From assembly GCA_018257865.1 (NCBI GenBank), contig JAEUBA010000171.1:1-33771 (forward strand): a DNA stretch of 33,771 nt. The letters are read 5' to 3'. The notes below the pieces were generated by a model, which did no database searches, was not told the origin of the DNA, and was given only the letters and a program-made list of their open reading frames with translations. Numbering within the stretch: position 1 is the first letter of the stretch; every line of letters begins with the position of its first letter. Positions 10,217-20,049 of this stretch are shown here, piece by piece. Made by a program: the position numbers and the translations under genes. Source of the stretch: Stereocaulon alpinum. Taxonomy: Eukaryota > Ascomycota > Lecanoromycetes > Lecanorales > Stereocaulaceae.

Positions 10217-12979
10217 TAGTAATAATATCGAGCTTAGTAAGGTACTTATAACCTACTATATAAGTTAAGGCTTCTTCGATTAATAGGATTAGATAGCGGT
10301 TCCGAATTATAATTATATTAAGTCTACGGTAGTCTATATAGAATCTTAAGCTACTATCCTTCTTTTATACGAATAGTACTAGGGACGCGTAGGGTGCGGT
10401 ACTTAGTAAGATAAAGCCCTTCTTTAGGTTCTCTTCTAGGTACTCTTTCACCTTCTATAGCTTAAAACTAGATATTAGGTATAGTCGACTTTACAGTAGC
10501 CTCTTCCCTAGCTCCAGCTCGATTTTATAATTATATAGTTAATATAAGGGGAGCTCTTTTACCTTTTCTCTATCGAAGATATCGATTAAGTCGTAGTACT
10601 CTTTTAGGAGCTTCTTCTTAATATCGTCCTTAGTATAGACGGTAGTCTCGCGTATTACTTTAGTAGGGGCGTCTTTTCCTAGTTTACGTTCTATTCCCGA
10701 AAGGGTTATAGAAAAGCACTGAACTTAGTACTTCTTCTTCGGCTTAGGTTTTACTACAGCGATCTTAGTAGGCTTTACCGACTTCGAGGTAGTTAATATA
10801 GCTTTAACTCCTAGACTAGAGGTAGGCGGCTTAGGCGTAGGTATACTAGTATAGTCGTAACGCCCTAGTACGAAGATAATACGATTATCTACTATATCTA
10901 GTAGGACCTTATACTTATTTATCTACGGCTTACTAAGGATAATATATTAATTACCTAAGTTAGTAATAAGTATAGGTACGGTAGACTCTATATAATCGCC
11001 GACTTATATAGAAGGATAGATTACGTAGGTAATAGGCTTCCTTCTTATCTTACCGTTATATCCGTAAAGGTATCAGGGTTTGGAAAGGGGAATAGGGATA
11101 ATATTAAGGGTATTAGAAAGGATTTATACTTCTTTTTTATTAATAAATAAGTATATAGTAGCACTAGTATTAGTAAAAGCTTTTAATTTATATTCCTTAT
11201 CCTAAGCTATTAAGGTAATAGAATATATAAATAAACGCCTACTAAAGGGATTATAGAATTCTATAGATAATAAGAATAGTAGGTCCTTAGGGGTAACTTC
11301 CCTAAGGATAGCTAGTTTTTTAAATCTAATAACTCCTTAACTTCTCTAGTATCTCTAACGTCCTCGTCTTCGCTAGCGACTTCTTATACTGCTTTATAGA
11401 GACGCTTAGGGTATTTAGGGGCGAAGTAGCCTTCCTTATTATAATAGAAGCACTTTAGCTTATCCTTCGATATAGGACGCTCCTCCTTATAATAATCCTC
11501 TTTATAGGGGTTGGATAGGGAGCGGGTGGTTATACTTTTAAAGGTAACTTAGCGATCTGTATAAGGGTTTAGAGTAGATAAGGGGGCTCGCTAGCTCTTT
11601 ATCCTAAGGATACTATAAGGGTCGGTATTTATATAAGGCTTTATAGCAGCTTCCTTAGCTCAGATATTATATATCTCTTAGTTAGCGATTATAAGAAACT
11701 TATTAAAGGTAGTATAGTCCTTATTTATCTTATATTTCTTAGTACGGATATCCCTTTTTAGGGCGGGGGAGATTTTCTTATATAGATCCTTAAATTATCG
11801 CTTAGTATTAATTTTACTAGTAGTTATAAGCTAAGTGAATTTAATCTAGAAGTCGTTATAGGTTATTAATCCTATTTCGAGCTTATAGTATATAAGGCGG
11901 GTAGACTAGATATAGTTATAATTAAAGAAGCGCTAGTCTAGTATCTTTAAGATATCGGAGGCGTTTTTAGTAGGGCTTATATAGGCGGGATCTATATATT
12001 AAAGGATTAAGGTTTAAGCTTTACTAAAGAAGTACTTAAAGTAGGTATTAACTTACTTTAATCCTTCCTAAAAGTTTATAGGGTATTCCTTAATAAATAG
12101 CTTTATTACTATCTTCTATAAATTATACTCTACCTCTCCCTTATAGTTGCTGAAATAATTACGAGGATATTTAATTTTAGATAGATTAATAGGAGAGCTA
12201 CTAGGGGTAGGCTTAGGAAGGTAGTAGTCTATTAATAGCTAGAGGTTAGCGGTAAGGGATCTCTACTAACGTCGGGGATTAAGAGGCTAGAGGGTATTTA
12301 CTACTAGGGCCGCCGCTACCGTAGCTTAGATAGTAGTTGTTATAAAGGCAGTCTAGGCCTTAGTAAAAGCTAGTATATTACCTATATTAGTAGTTAGCGG
12401 AGGGGGTATAGTAACTATTTTTTCGGTAGCTTCCTTAAAGCTTAAGTCCTCTACGTCTTCTAGCTTAGAAGTTTCGATTAAGGGTAGGGGGTCGTTAGGA
12501 TCTAAAGGAGAGGGTATAGGTACTAGGGATTAGCTCCTAGATAAAAATCCTAGACGGTTAGGAGGTACGCTTTAGCGTATACTCTTATAAGGTGGTATAC
12601 GAATAGTAGGTAGGTAGGTAGAGGGACGAAGACTAAGGTACCTAGTATTTAGGTAAGTAGGATTAGAATCGTATTATTAGGTGTAATTTAGGTTTATAGA
12701 AATTTTCTTTAACACCCGCTGGTATTAGTAATATTATAGTAGTAGGCCGTAGCCTCTTTCGATTTATTAATAGTTTATAGGCCTCTACCTCTTCAGCTTT
12801 AAAGTACTATCCTATAGCTTCGTCTACTAGTAACTACTCCTTATAGTCTTCGCCTCTAGCGGGTTGTTTGGTTTCTTCTACTGCCTTAGTAGGGTTAAAT
12901 ACTAAGTAGGTTTATATTATTTATTTAACCTCGCTGATATACTTACGAGGGCAGGGGTAAGTTATAGTATTACTAACAT
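10217..12979 (-). pseudogene. Gypsy-B gag, protease and RT N-terminus relic
   Basis: The 5' half of Gypsy-B coding sequence, minus strand. A possible gag start ATG is at 12979-12977 (MLVIL...), near preserved CpA sites, but this start is a guess. The gag zinc knuckle lies at 11455-11405 and reads CFYYNKEGYFAPKY. Only the first ligand of CX2CX4HX4C is still Cys; the other three are Tyr. The protease active site at 11178-11158 reads FTNTSAT, where the catalytic Asp has become Asn and the Gly has become Ser; the later IILSKP segment matches the conserved ILG.P-type motif. RT starts at about 10480 with VKEYLEENLKKGFI, then LRFYIDYRRLN, and stops at LDII, exactly where Helitron-1 enters. The rest of pol is at 4051-1405. 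Confidence 0.88.
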
Positions 12980-13069
12980 AATCAGTATCACCTAGAGCTA
13001 ATTATAGGGAGGTGAAGGTATATCGCTAGGAGGTTTTACATCGCCCGTAATAATAGAGATTTATTCTAA
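12980..13069 (-). other. Gypsy-B 5' leader with expected primer-binding site
   Basis: This short leader lies between the 5' LTR and gag. The bases right after the LTR on the minus strand are TTAGAATAAATC, where the tRNA primer-binding site should be. RIP has changed it too much for me to name the tRNA. Confidence 0.5.
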
Positions 13070-13332
13070 TATCAGGGGCCGGCCTAGAGCGAGTTAATAG
13101 GGGTGTTATTAGACTAGGAGAATAAATCTAAGGAAGGAAAGCTATGTATATAGAGCGTATATATAATATATAAGGGACGCGGCTTAGTAGGCGCTAAGGC
13201 TAAAGGGGCCTAGCGTTAGACCTAGGCCGAGTCGGATATAAGTCGAACCGAACCTAGTCCGACTCGGATAGAGTGTATAAACACTAGCAAGTAATAAAGG
13301 ACTAGCAAGTAACGAAAGGCTAGCCCGTAACA
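13070..13332 (-). repeat. Gypsy-B 5' LTR (263 bp)
   Basis: Collinear with 1082-1344 at an offset of 11,988 bases, with no length difference. This copy keeps the TG start on the minus strand (TGTTACGGG) and more CpA sites (two CTAGCAAG strings where the other has CTAGTAAG). The 10-bp inverted repeat is at 13227-13236 and 13258-13267. Six transitions separate the copies. Confidence 0.93.
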
Positions 13333-13337
13333 ACCTA
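13333..13337. repeat. Target-site duplication ACCTA, right copy (Gypsy-B)
   Basis: Matches 1077-1081 exactly. Sequence beyond it resumes Gypsy-A. Confidence 0.93.
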
Positions 13338-14700
13338 CTATAGGCTAGTATTAAGCGTTATCTAACCCTTAGTTAGGATAGAAGGACTTACCTCTACTTT
13401 TTAGGTTTCTTCCCCCGCTTCTAAGGCGGTTACGGGGGCTGATCGTTTTTTACTAATACTATACTAATACCGGTATAAGTAGTAGGCTTATTATAATTAG
13501 GATAATTTAGGCTTATATAGCCTAGCTTCCTATAATAATAGTAGATAAGCTTAGTTACTAAATCTAAATTAGTCTTCTACTTTAGACTCCTTAAATAAGA
13601 TTCGTATCGCGCTAACTATAAGCTATTAACCCTTAGGCCTAGCCTATTAGGCTTAGAAATCCGTTATTCTAATAGGCGGCTCCCTTATAACTTAGAGGCC
13701 CTATAGTTAGATAATTTTTTATAAGTACTTAAGCCGCCGCCTCTATAATACTCGCGCCTTATAATATTCTCTTATATAATAGCTTAAGTAATAATATTAT
13801 CCCTATTATTAGATATCTTACCTATACTTAAGATTTTATTCTTTAGCTCCGGTCTTAGCTTAGCTAGAAAGAGGTTAGCTTTAAGCTTTAGTACTATAGG
13901 CGATAGGTTAGCTTCTAACTCCTCTAAGTAGGCCTTAAATATAGTAACTTTCTAGTTAGAATATTACTTTACCTCCTTAAACCTTTTATAGGCGAGGAGA
14001 CGGCGGTTAATAGGATCTATAACTAAATTATATAGGAATTACTTAAAGAATTCGAATATTATATTATCCTATCTATAGTCCTTTAGGTAGGTATTCTACT
14101 AGGAATTTAGGTTATCTTTTAGGGCGTCTATATAGTAGACTATCTTAGATAGTTTAGTAGTAAAGTACTCTAGACTCTTAAGAAACTTCTTTTTTAAGTT
14201 AGCGAACTAACGTAGGTATTTACCCTCGCTAATTCCCTTATAGGATTATATATTCTTAGGCCGAAAGCTTTTTAGTACTAGGGGTCTTTAGAGTCTAATA
14301 GGTAGGTTTATAGGCGCGCTAAAGGCGGGCGTTATAAAATATAAAGGAATCCTTTAGCTAGTAATATTAACTAATTATACTAATATAGCGGTAGTAGGAT
14401 ATTATTCCTCCTCTTAAACCATCCCTATAGGTATTCTAATAGTACTCTATAACCTAGGGTATTAAATTATATCGTTTTTAGCTTCTAATACTAATAATTC
14501 GCGTAGTTACTTTAGGCGGCGATTCGTCGCTTAGGCTTCTTATAAGCGTTACTTAAGATTAGCGTCGTCTAAATTAAAGGTATTTAGCTAAGACTCTCTA
14601 TTAGTCCTATAGCTCTCCGTAGGATTATTATTATTATTAATATTATTAGGTTCTTTAGCGTTAGTAACGGTCGTAGTAGTATAACTATATATTTAACCTA
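13338..14700 (-). pseudogene. Gypsy-A gag relic
   Basis: Minus-strand gag of the split Gypsy-A element, continuing from the protease at 1-1081 once Gypsy-B is removed. The nucleocapsid zinc knuckle is at 13543-13502 and reads YYYYRKLGYISLNY, so all four CX2CX4HX4C ligands are now Tyr, as expected for TGY and CAY codons under RIP. Upstream the capsid-like region contains LNTFNLDDANLK, LRELLVLEA and ITPAFSAPINLPIR-like segments. The start codon is not clear; the coding signal fades between 14640 and 14751. Gypsy-A's own 5' LTR is not seen, because the Gypsy-C LTR begins at 14752. Confidence 0.8.
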
Positions 14701-14751
14701 ATATTATAGTAACTCCGGGCCTCTCCCTTAAAAAGGTAGAGAAATTAGAAC

Positions 14752-15000
14752 TATAAAGGCTAGCGACGCCGGCTCTAAGCTAGTATACTAAGGTATAAGA
14801 GATATAAAGTTACTAGATTTAGGTATTAAGTAATAAATATAATTATATTACTTAGTAGTAGAGTAGTAGTAGAACTAATTTCTAAAGATCCCTAAAACAT
14901 AGGGGAGTCCTAAGTAATAATACTATTACTAAGCCCCTAGACCCTAATTAATATTATTACGTTAGCGTAGCTATAACGCGCACACGCTTAAGGGTTAACA
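14752..15000 (+). repeat. Gypsy-C 5' LTR (249 bp)
   Basis: Begins TATAAAGG (ancestral TG now TA) and ends GGGTTAACA. It has the same length as the solo LTR at 16348-16596 with no indels. The differences, close to twenty, are all transitions. The flank before it is AGAAC; because the 3' LTR is absent the target duplication cannot be checked. Confidence 0.88.
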
Positions 15001-18000
15001 AATAGAAAGTTAAGAATCTCTTAGAGTATAGGGAGAAGATTCCTATTAATAAGTTTATTAGAAACGAAGCTGAATTATACGCTCTAATTATAAAGGGCTT
15101 ATCTTTAAAAAACTAGGAAGTTCCCTAGCGAATAGGCCGCCTAGAGGAATTAACTAAAAGGTTAAATAAGTTACCTTAGCCGAATCTTATAGTAATATTA
15201 GATTTAGGTTTTAGGTAAAGATTAATAGTATTCCGGTAAGGGTTATTATTAATAGTAGATTAAGTAAGGATTTAATTAAATTAAGCTTTATAAGGAAATA
15301 TAGTTTACCTATATAAAAACGTAAGCTATACGCGTTAATAAACTTCGATAGATTAATAATAGGGATTATTAATAGAAGTACTAAAATACTTAACCTAAGA
15401 ATAGGACGAAGATATAAGAAGTATACCTTTAATTTAGTATTAGGAGGGGTTAATAATATTACCTTAGAAATCTTATAGCTAAAGAAAGCTAACCTATTAA
15501 TAGGATAGGGTTCTTAGAATATAATATTTATAAATAGTATACTAAATAGAGTTCTACTAATCTAAGAATATAAATCTCTCTTAATAGTAATATAAACCTA
15601 AAAAGAGATAAAAGATAATTTTAAGTTAGGAAATATTATAATACTATAGAGTTAAGTTAGACTTATAAATAAGATTACTACTATAAAAATCCTAAACGAA
15701 TATACGGAATTTAGAACTCTATTCTAAAAAGAGAGTATTAACGAAGCTCTTCTTAAATATTAACTATAGGACTATAAGATTAAGCTAATCTTAGGTAAAG
15801 AACCTATAAAGAAGCTAATATACCTACTATTATAAGATAAAGCAGTTACTCTTATAAAGTATATTAAAGAGAATAAATAAAAGGGGTTTATTTAAAAATC
15901 TTAATTACCTATAGAATACCCTATTCTATTTATACTTAAACTAAGTAGAGAATTATATCTATATATAAATTATAGAGTACTTAATAATATAACTATAAAG
16001 AATAGTTACCTATTACTATTAATAGGAGAACTTTAAGATAAACTCTAAGGTAAGAAATAGTTTACTAAGTTTAATATTCTAAGAGTATTTAACTAAATAT
16101 ATATAAAGTAAGGTAATAAGTAGAAAATAGCTTTCTATATAAGATAGGGTCTCTATAAATATCTTATAATACTATTTAGGTTAATAAACGCCCCTATAAT
16201 ATTTTAGGTATTTATTAATAATATCCTAAAAGAATATTTAGACGATTTCGTCCTAGTATATATTAATAATATACTTATATACTTAGATATATATAAGGAA
16301 TATATTAAGTAGGTATAAAAGGTACTAAAGAAGCTTAAGTAAGTAGGTATAAAGGCTAGTAACGCCGGCTCTAAGCTGGCGCACTAAGGTATAAGAGACG
16401 TAAAGTTACTAGATTCAGGTATTAAGTAATAGATATAATTATATTACTTGGTAGTAGAGTAGTAGTAGAACTAATTTCTAAAGATCCCTAAAACACGGGG
16501 GAGTCCTAGGTAGTAATACTATTACTAAGCCCCTAGACCCTAATTAATATTATTACGTTAGCGTAGCTATAACGCGTATACGCTTAAGGGTTAATAGTAG
16601 GACTACGCTTAAAGTTATCGAAGTATAAATTTTATTAGAAAAGAGTTAAGTTTCTAGGATTTATTATCTCTAACTAAGGTTTAGAAATAGACCCGGAAAA
16701 GGTAAAAAGTATAGTTAAGTAGCCTATACCTATAAATAAGAAAAAAGTATAATTATTTCTTAGTTTTATAAATTTCTATTAAAAGTTTATCTATAGATAT
16801 TTAAAAACTACTATACCTCTTACTAGCTTAACCTATAATAAAGTACTATTTATATAGTTAAAGAAGGTAGAGGTATCCTTTAGGACCCTCTAAAAGTAGT
16901 TCGCTTCTAATCTAATATTATATTAGTTCGACTTAGAGTCGCCTATTCGCCTCTATACTAATACCTCTAACGGAGTAATTAGAGTAGTAATTAGCTAACT
17001 ATCTATAAATAATAGCCTTAATATAGGAAAAATAGGGAAAATAGGTATTACTTATTATTAGTACCTTATAGCCTTCTATAGTAGGAAGTTACTAGACGCT
17101 AAAACTAGATATCTAATATATAATAAGGAATTACTTACTATTATAGATATATTTCGTATTTAGAAGGTTTATCTAGAAGGAACTAAGTATTAGGTTTAGG
17201 TCTTAATAGACTATAAGAACTTAACGTTTTTTCTATTAACTAAGGAGCTTAATAGACGTCTAGCTTAGTAGTATAAAGAGTTATTAATATTTAATTTTAG
17301 AATTAAATATATTAAGGGTAGTAAGAATAATACTATAGACGTACTTAGTAGGAGAGCTAACTATATATTAAATATTTAGTAAAGTTTTAGAACGGTTCTA
17401 ACGCGTTATAAGGATAGATTATTAAGACCTAATATAGCTAGACTATATATAGTAGTAATAATAACTATTAATAGTAAAGATTTAACTAAGAGGATACTAA
17501 AAAACTTATTAAAGGATAAAGTTATATCTAAGATCTATAAAGATATTAATAGCTATAACTTATTTAGGAAAATAGATTTAAGACTACTAACCTTTTAAGA
17601 ATAGATTTATATTCTTATAGGTATTTAAGGAGAATTTTTTAGGATTTATTATAAAGCTAAGAGCTCTAATAGATATTAGGGGATTAAGAAAATACTTAAG
17701 AAGATATCTTATAACTTCTACTTTCTTAGGATATAAAAGTATATCGAAGATCGTATTAATAAATATAATATATATATTAGAACGAAGTACGTTTAATATA
17801 AGCCTTATAGAGAGTTAAAATCGCTAGCGTACTTAAATAGTCTATAGAAAAGTATCGCGTAGGATTTCGTTATTAAACTCCTAAAGTCGAAGGAACGACT
17901 AATAAGTATATACTATAATATAATCTTAGTAATTAACGACTAACTAACTAAGATAGCGTATTTTATATTATATAAGGAAGTATTAGACGCCGAAGGTCTA

Positions 18001-18570
18001 GTATATATATTTTTATAAATAGTAGTAGCTAACTACGGGCTTCCTAAAGAGATTATCTTAGATAGAGATAAACTCTTTACCTCTAAGTTTTAGAGATTAT
18101 TAATAGATATAATAGGAATTAAGATAAAGATAAGTATATTATTCTATCCGTAGACTAATAATTAGACGGAAAGGACTAATTAGATATTAGAGTAATATCT
18201 TCGATACTATATTAACTACCGCTAAGATAATTAGGTATCCTATCTACTAGTCGCGTAGCTAGTATATAATAGATTATTATCTAACCTAATAGGTATAATA
18301 CCGTTTAGGGCTAATTATAGGTTCGAACCCTATATAATATTATTACTAAAGGGGATCGAACTAAAGGCTTAAAGAGTAACTATCGCTACTAAGGAAATAG
18401 TAAGAATCTATTAAAAACTATAGAAAGATTTATAGTTCCTAAGTAACTACTTAGCGATATATTATAATTAAAAATATTCGATAGGACCGAATATTTCTAA
18501 AGGGGATAAGGTATATCTTCTTCGCAGAAATTTTAAAACTAATAGGCCTAGTAATAAGCTTAATTATATA
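15001..18570 (+). pseudogene. Gypsy-C pol relic: protease, RT, RNase H, integrase
   Basis: Plus-strand pol with the reading frame traceable through TAG/TAA. The protease site at 15242-15262 reads VIINSRL where DSGA is expected, so the catalytic Asp and the Gly are lost. RT runs from about 15870: LYLYINYRVLNNITIKNSY, then DFVLVYINNILIY at about 16245-16280, with both catalytic Asp codons turned into Asn (16265-16270). RT is broken by the solo LTR and resumes at 16602 with KFLGFII and LEIDPEKVKS. RNase H is at about 16900-17330. Integrase is at about 17600-18570, with DRINKYNIYIRTKY, ILVINDQLTKIAYF, ILDRDKLFTSKF and NNQTERTNQ segments. Most of gag is missing. Chromodomain and 3' LTR are cut off at 18570. 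Confidence 0.9.
16343..16601 (+). repeat. Solo LTR of the Gypsy-C family with target duplication GTAGG
   Basis: A 249-bp LTR (16348-16596) sits inside the RT gene of a relative, flanked by GTAGG at 16343-16347 and 16597-16601. Removing the LTR and one duplication restores the RT frame (KKLK.VGLRLKLSKYKF). The inverted copy at 18571-18918 has the empty site (CCTAC at 18755-18759), which confirms the insertion. Solo LTRs normally arise by recombination between the two LTRs of a full insertion. Confidence 0.95.
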
Positions 18571-18918
18571 CTTTTAATAGAAATTCGTAAAACTAAGAAA
18601 TAATTTTACTTCTTTCTTATTTATAGGTATAGGCTATTTAATTATACTTTTTACCTTTTCTAAGTTTATCTCTAAACCTTAGTTAGAGATAATAAACCCT
18701 AAAAACTTAACTCTTTTCTAGTAAAACTTATATTTTAATAACTTTAAGTATAGTCCTACTTACTTAAGCTTCTTTAATACCTTCTATATCTACTTAACGT
18801 ATTCCTTATATATATCTAAGTATACGAGTATATCGTTAATATATACTAGGACGAAATTATCTAAATATTCTTTTAGGATATTATTAATAAATACCTAAAA
18901 TATTATAGGGGCGTTTAT
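18571..18918 (-). repeat. Inverted Gypsy-C RT fragment joined head-on to the plus-strand copy
   Basis: This 348-bp stretch is the reverse complement of Gypsy-C RT positions 16786 down to 16602, then 16347 down to 16184. It skips the solo LTR and one target duplication. It begins directly at the base where the plus-strand integrase stops (18570/18571). The mismatches I checked are C/T or G/A. At 18919 the match ends and unassigned sequence begins. It carries the RT thumb region only and is a fragment, not a gene. Confidence 0.88.
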
Positions 18919-19129
18919 ACTATAGTATAGGATTTAGTAGATATAATATTGAATAATTCTTCTATCTAGTATACTATAGAAGGAATAAATATGGTAGCGC
19001 TTACTAAGTAATAGCGATAGTACCTGCTTGCGGAAGGCTTCTTACCTTAAGAAGCCTTCTATAGGTTATCTTCTAATAACCTACCCCTACCGAAAAAAGG
19101 AAGCCAACGCCCTCGTTAGTAAATACTAA
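18919..19129. other. Unassigned spacer with a perfect 12-bp hairpin
   Basis: This segment lies between the Gypsy-C fragment and the end of the Gypsy-D coding region. It probably contains Gypsy-D 3' untranslated or LTR sequence, but I found no second copy near 29800-30600 to prove an LTR. GAAGGCTTCTTA-CCT-TAAGAAGCCTTC at 19033-19059 is a perfect 12-bp stem with a 3-base loop. It could act as a transcript 3' structure. The area keeps more CpA/TpG than most of the window. Confidence 0.5.
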
Positions 19130-19972
19130 AAGTAAACTATACTATTATGATTTCCTAGGCCTACTACGGCGGTAAGGTACTAGCGGAGTTTTAGCTGAGC
19201 TAGTAGGGGGAGTACTAGCAGGATCTTTCCTTAACCGGCTAGGCCTGCGGCGAGGAGGCGCCTCCGGAGGTATATAGGTAGTAGGCGTAGCAGGCCTACT
19301 AGTATAGCGTTCGTAGTCTTTAATTAGTAAGGGGGTATCTATATTTTTAATATTTACCTAAGTATTCTATTCCGGGCCGTAGCCCTTCCAGCGAATTAGG
19401 AACTCTATACTTATACCTTTTCCTCCTCTACCCCAGCGAGTAATACGCTTATTTAGTAGTCGTTCGATATCCTACTTCTCGCTATTACAGTTAATAGTAA
19501 CGGTAGGAGGATAGTTAGGATAGGGGCGATTATACAGGTCCCTAGCAGGGTCCGGATATAGCTTAAGTTATACTATAGTAAAGATAGGATACAGCTTCTA
19601 ATAATTAGGGATATTAAGATAGTATATAAGCTTTCCGACTCTGTTAAGTACCTTAAAAGGCCTAATATACTACTAACTATATTTCCTTTTAATTAGAAGG
19701 TTCGAAGGGATATTATATCCCTTATAGAGTCGTAACAGAGTAAAGTCTCCCTTACGGAAGAATTATAGCTAATACCGACGATCGTAATAATATTTAGTAG
19801 ATATCTAGGCGAACGTAATCGCGTTAGAAGCCTCTAGTCGTACGGTAGTAGTAGAAGGGAGAGACTCCTTCTTATACTTTATTAGATCTAGTATAGTATT
19901 AGGAGTAAAACTATAGACGACTTCGTTAGGAGTACGTCCTAACGGGATAGAGATAGTATTATTATAGGCTAA
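19130..19972 (-). pseudogene. Gypsy-D integrase C-terminus and chromodomain relic
   Basis: Minus-strand 3' end of Gypsy-D pol. From 19972 it reads LAYNNTISIPLGRTPNEVV, a typical integrase end-of-core segment, then YYYDRRY and FFRKGDFTLLRLYKGYNIP (the GPY/F-like region; PFKVL.RVGKLIYYL follows). The chromodomain at about 19480-19330 reads EFLIRWKGYGPE with its Trp codon still TGG, then NT.VNIKNID and YERYTSRPATP. A Pro/Arg-rich tail ends near 19150. This part is less mutated than most of the window. The rest of the gene is at 26125-29830 on the other side of Helitron-2. Confidence 0.9.
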
Positions 19973-20005
19973 CTAGAGAATACCTGTAAAAATCCAGATT
20001 TTTAC
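19973..20005 (-). other. Helitron-2 3' terminus: hairpin and CTAG
   Basis: GTAAAAATC-CA-GATTTTTAC at 19986-20005 (plus-strand view) is a perfect 9-bp stem with a 2-base loop. Nine bases further on, the minus strand ends CTAG (19976-19973), followed by host T. This fits the Helitron 3' end rule. Confidence 0.93.
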
Positions 20006-20049
20006 TATTTTTACTAAGGCTATTAATTAGGTAATAGCACCTAAGTATA

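Larger units (their letters stand above)
1082..13332 (-). mobile_element. Gypsy-B: full-length chromodomain LTR retrotransposon, interrupted by Helitron-1
   Basis: Complete LTR element of 12,251 bp, or about 6,086 bp once Helitron-1 (6,165 bp) is removed, which is a normal Ty3/Gypsy size. It has 263-bp LTRs at both ends, matching 5-bp target duplications (ACCTA), a polypurine tract next to the 3' LTR, and in minus-strand order gag with zinc knuckle, protease, RT, RNase H, integrase and chromodomain. The domain order and chromodomain place it with fungal chromoviruses. The LTRs differ at six positions of 263 that I found, all transitions, so the copy was probably young when RIP hit it. It is inserted in the protease region of Gypsy-A. 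All reading frames are broken by TAA/TAG. Confidence 0.93.
14752..18570 (+). mobile_element. Gypsy-C, plus strand: 5' LTR to integrase, 3' end missing
   Basis: LTR retrotransposon of the Ty3/Gypsy group on the plus strand, opposite to the other large elements. It has the 5' LTR (14752-15000), a shortened leader/gag part, protease, RT split by a solo LTR, RNase H and most of integrase. Homology breaks off at 18570, where an inverted RT fragment is joined directly. The minus-strand copy at 30650-31514 shows what should follow (integrase C-terminus, chromodomain). Only about 220 bases separate the LTR from the protease motif, so most of gag has been deleted. No 3' LTR is in the window. Confidence 0.88.

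Noticed and set aside
18322..18342. tRNA T-loop-like string GGTTCGAACCC
   Set aside because: It falls within the Gypsy-C integrase relic, encodes an expected protein segment (YRFEP), and has no acceptor or anticodon arms around it.
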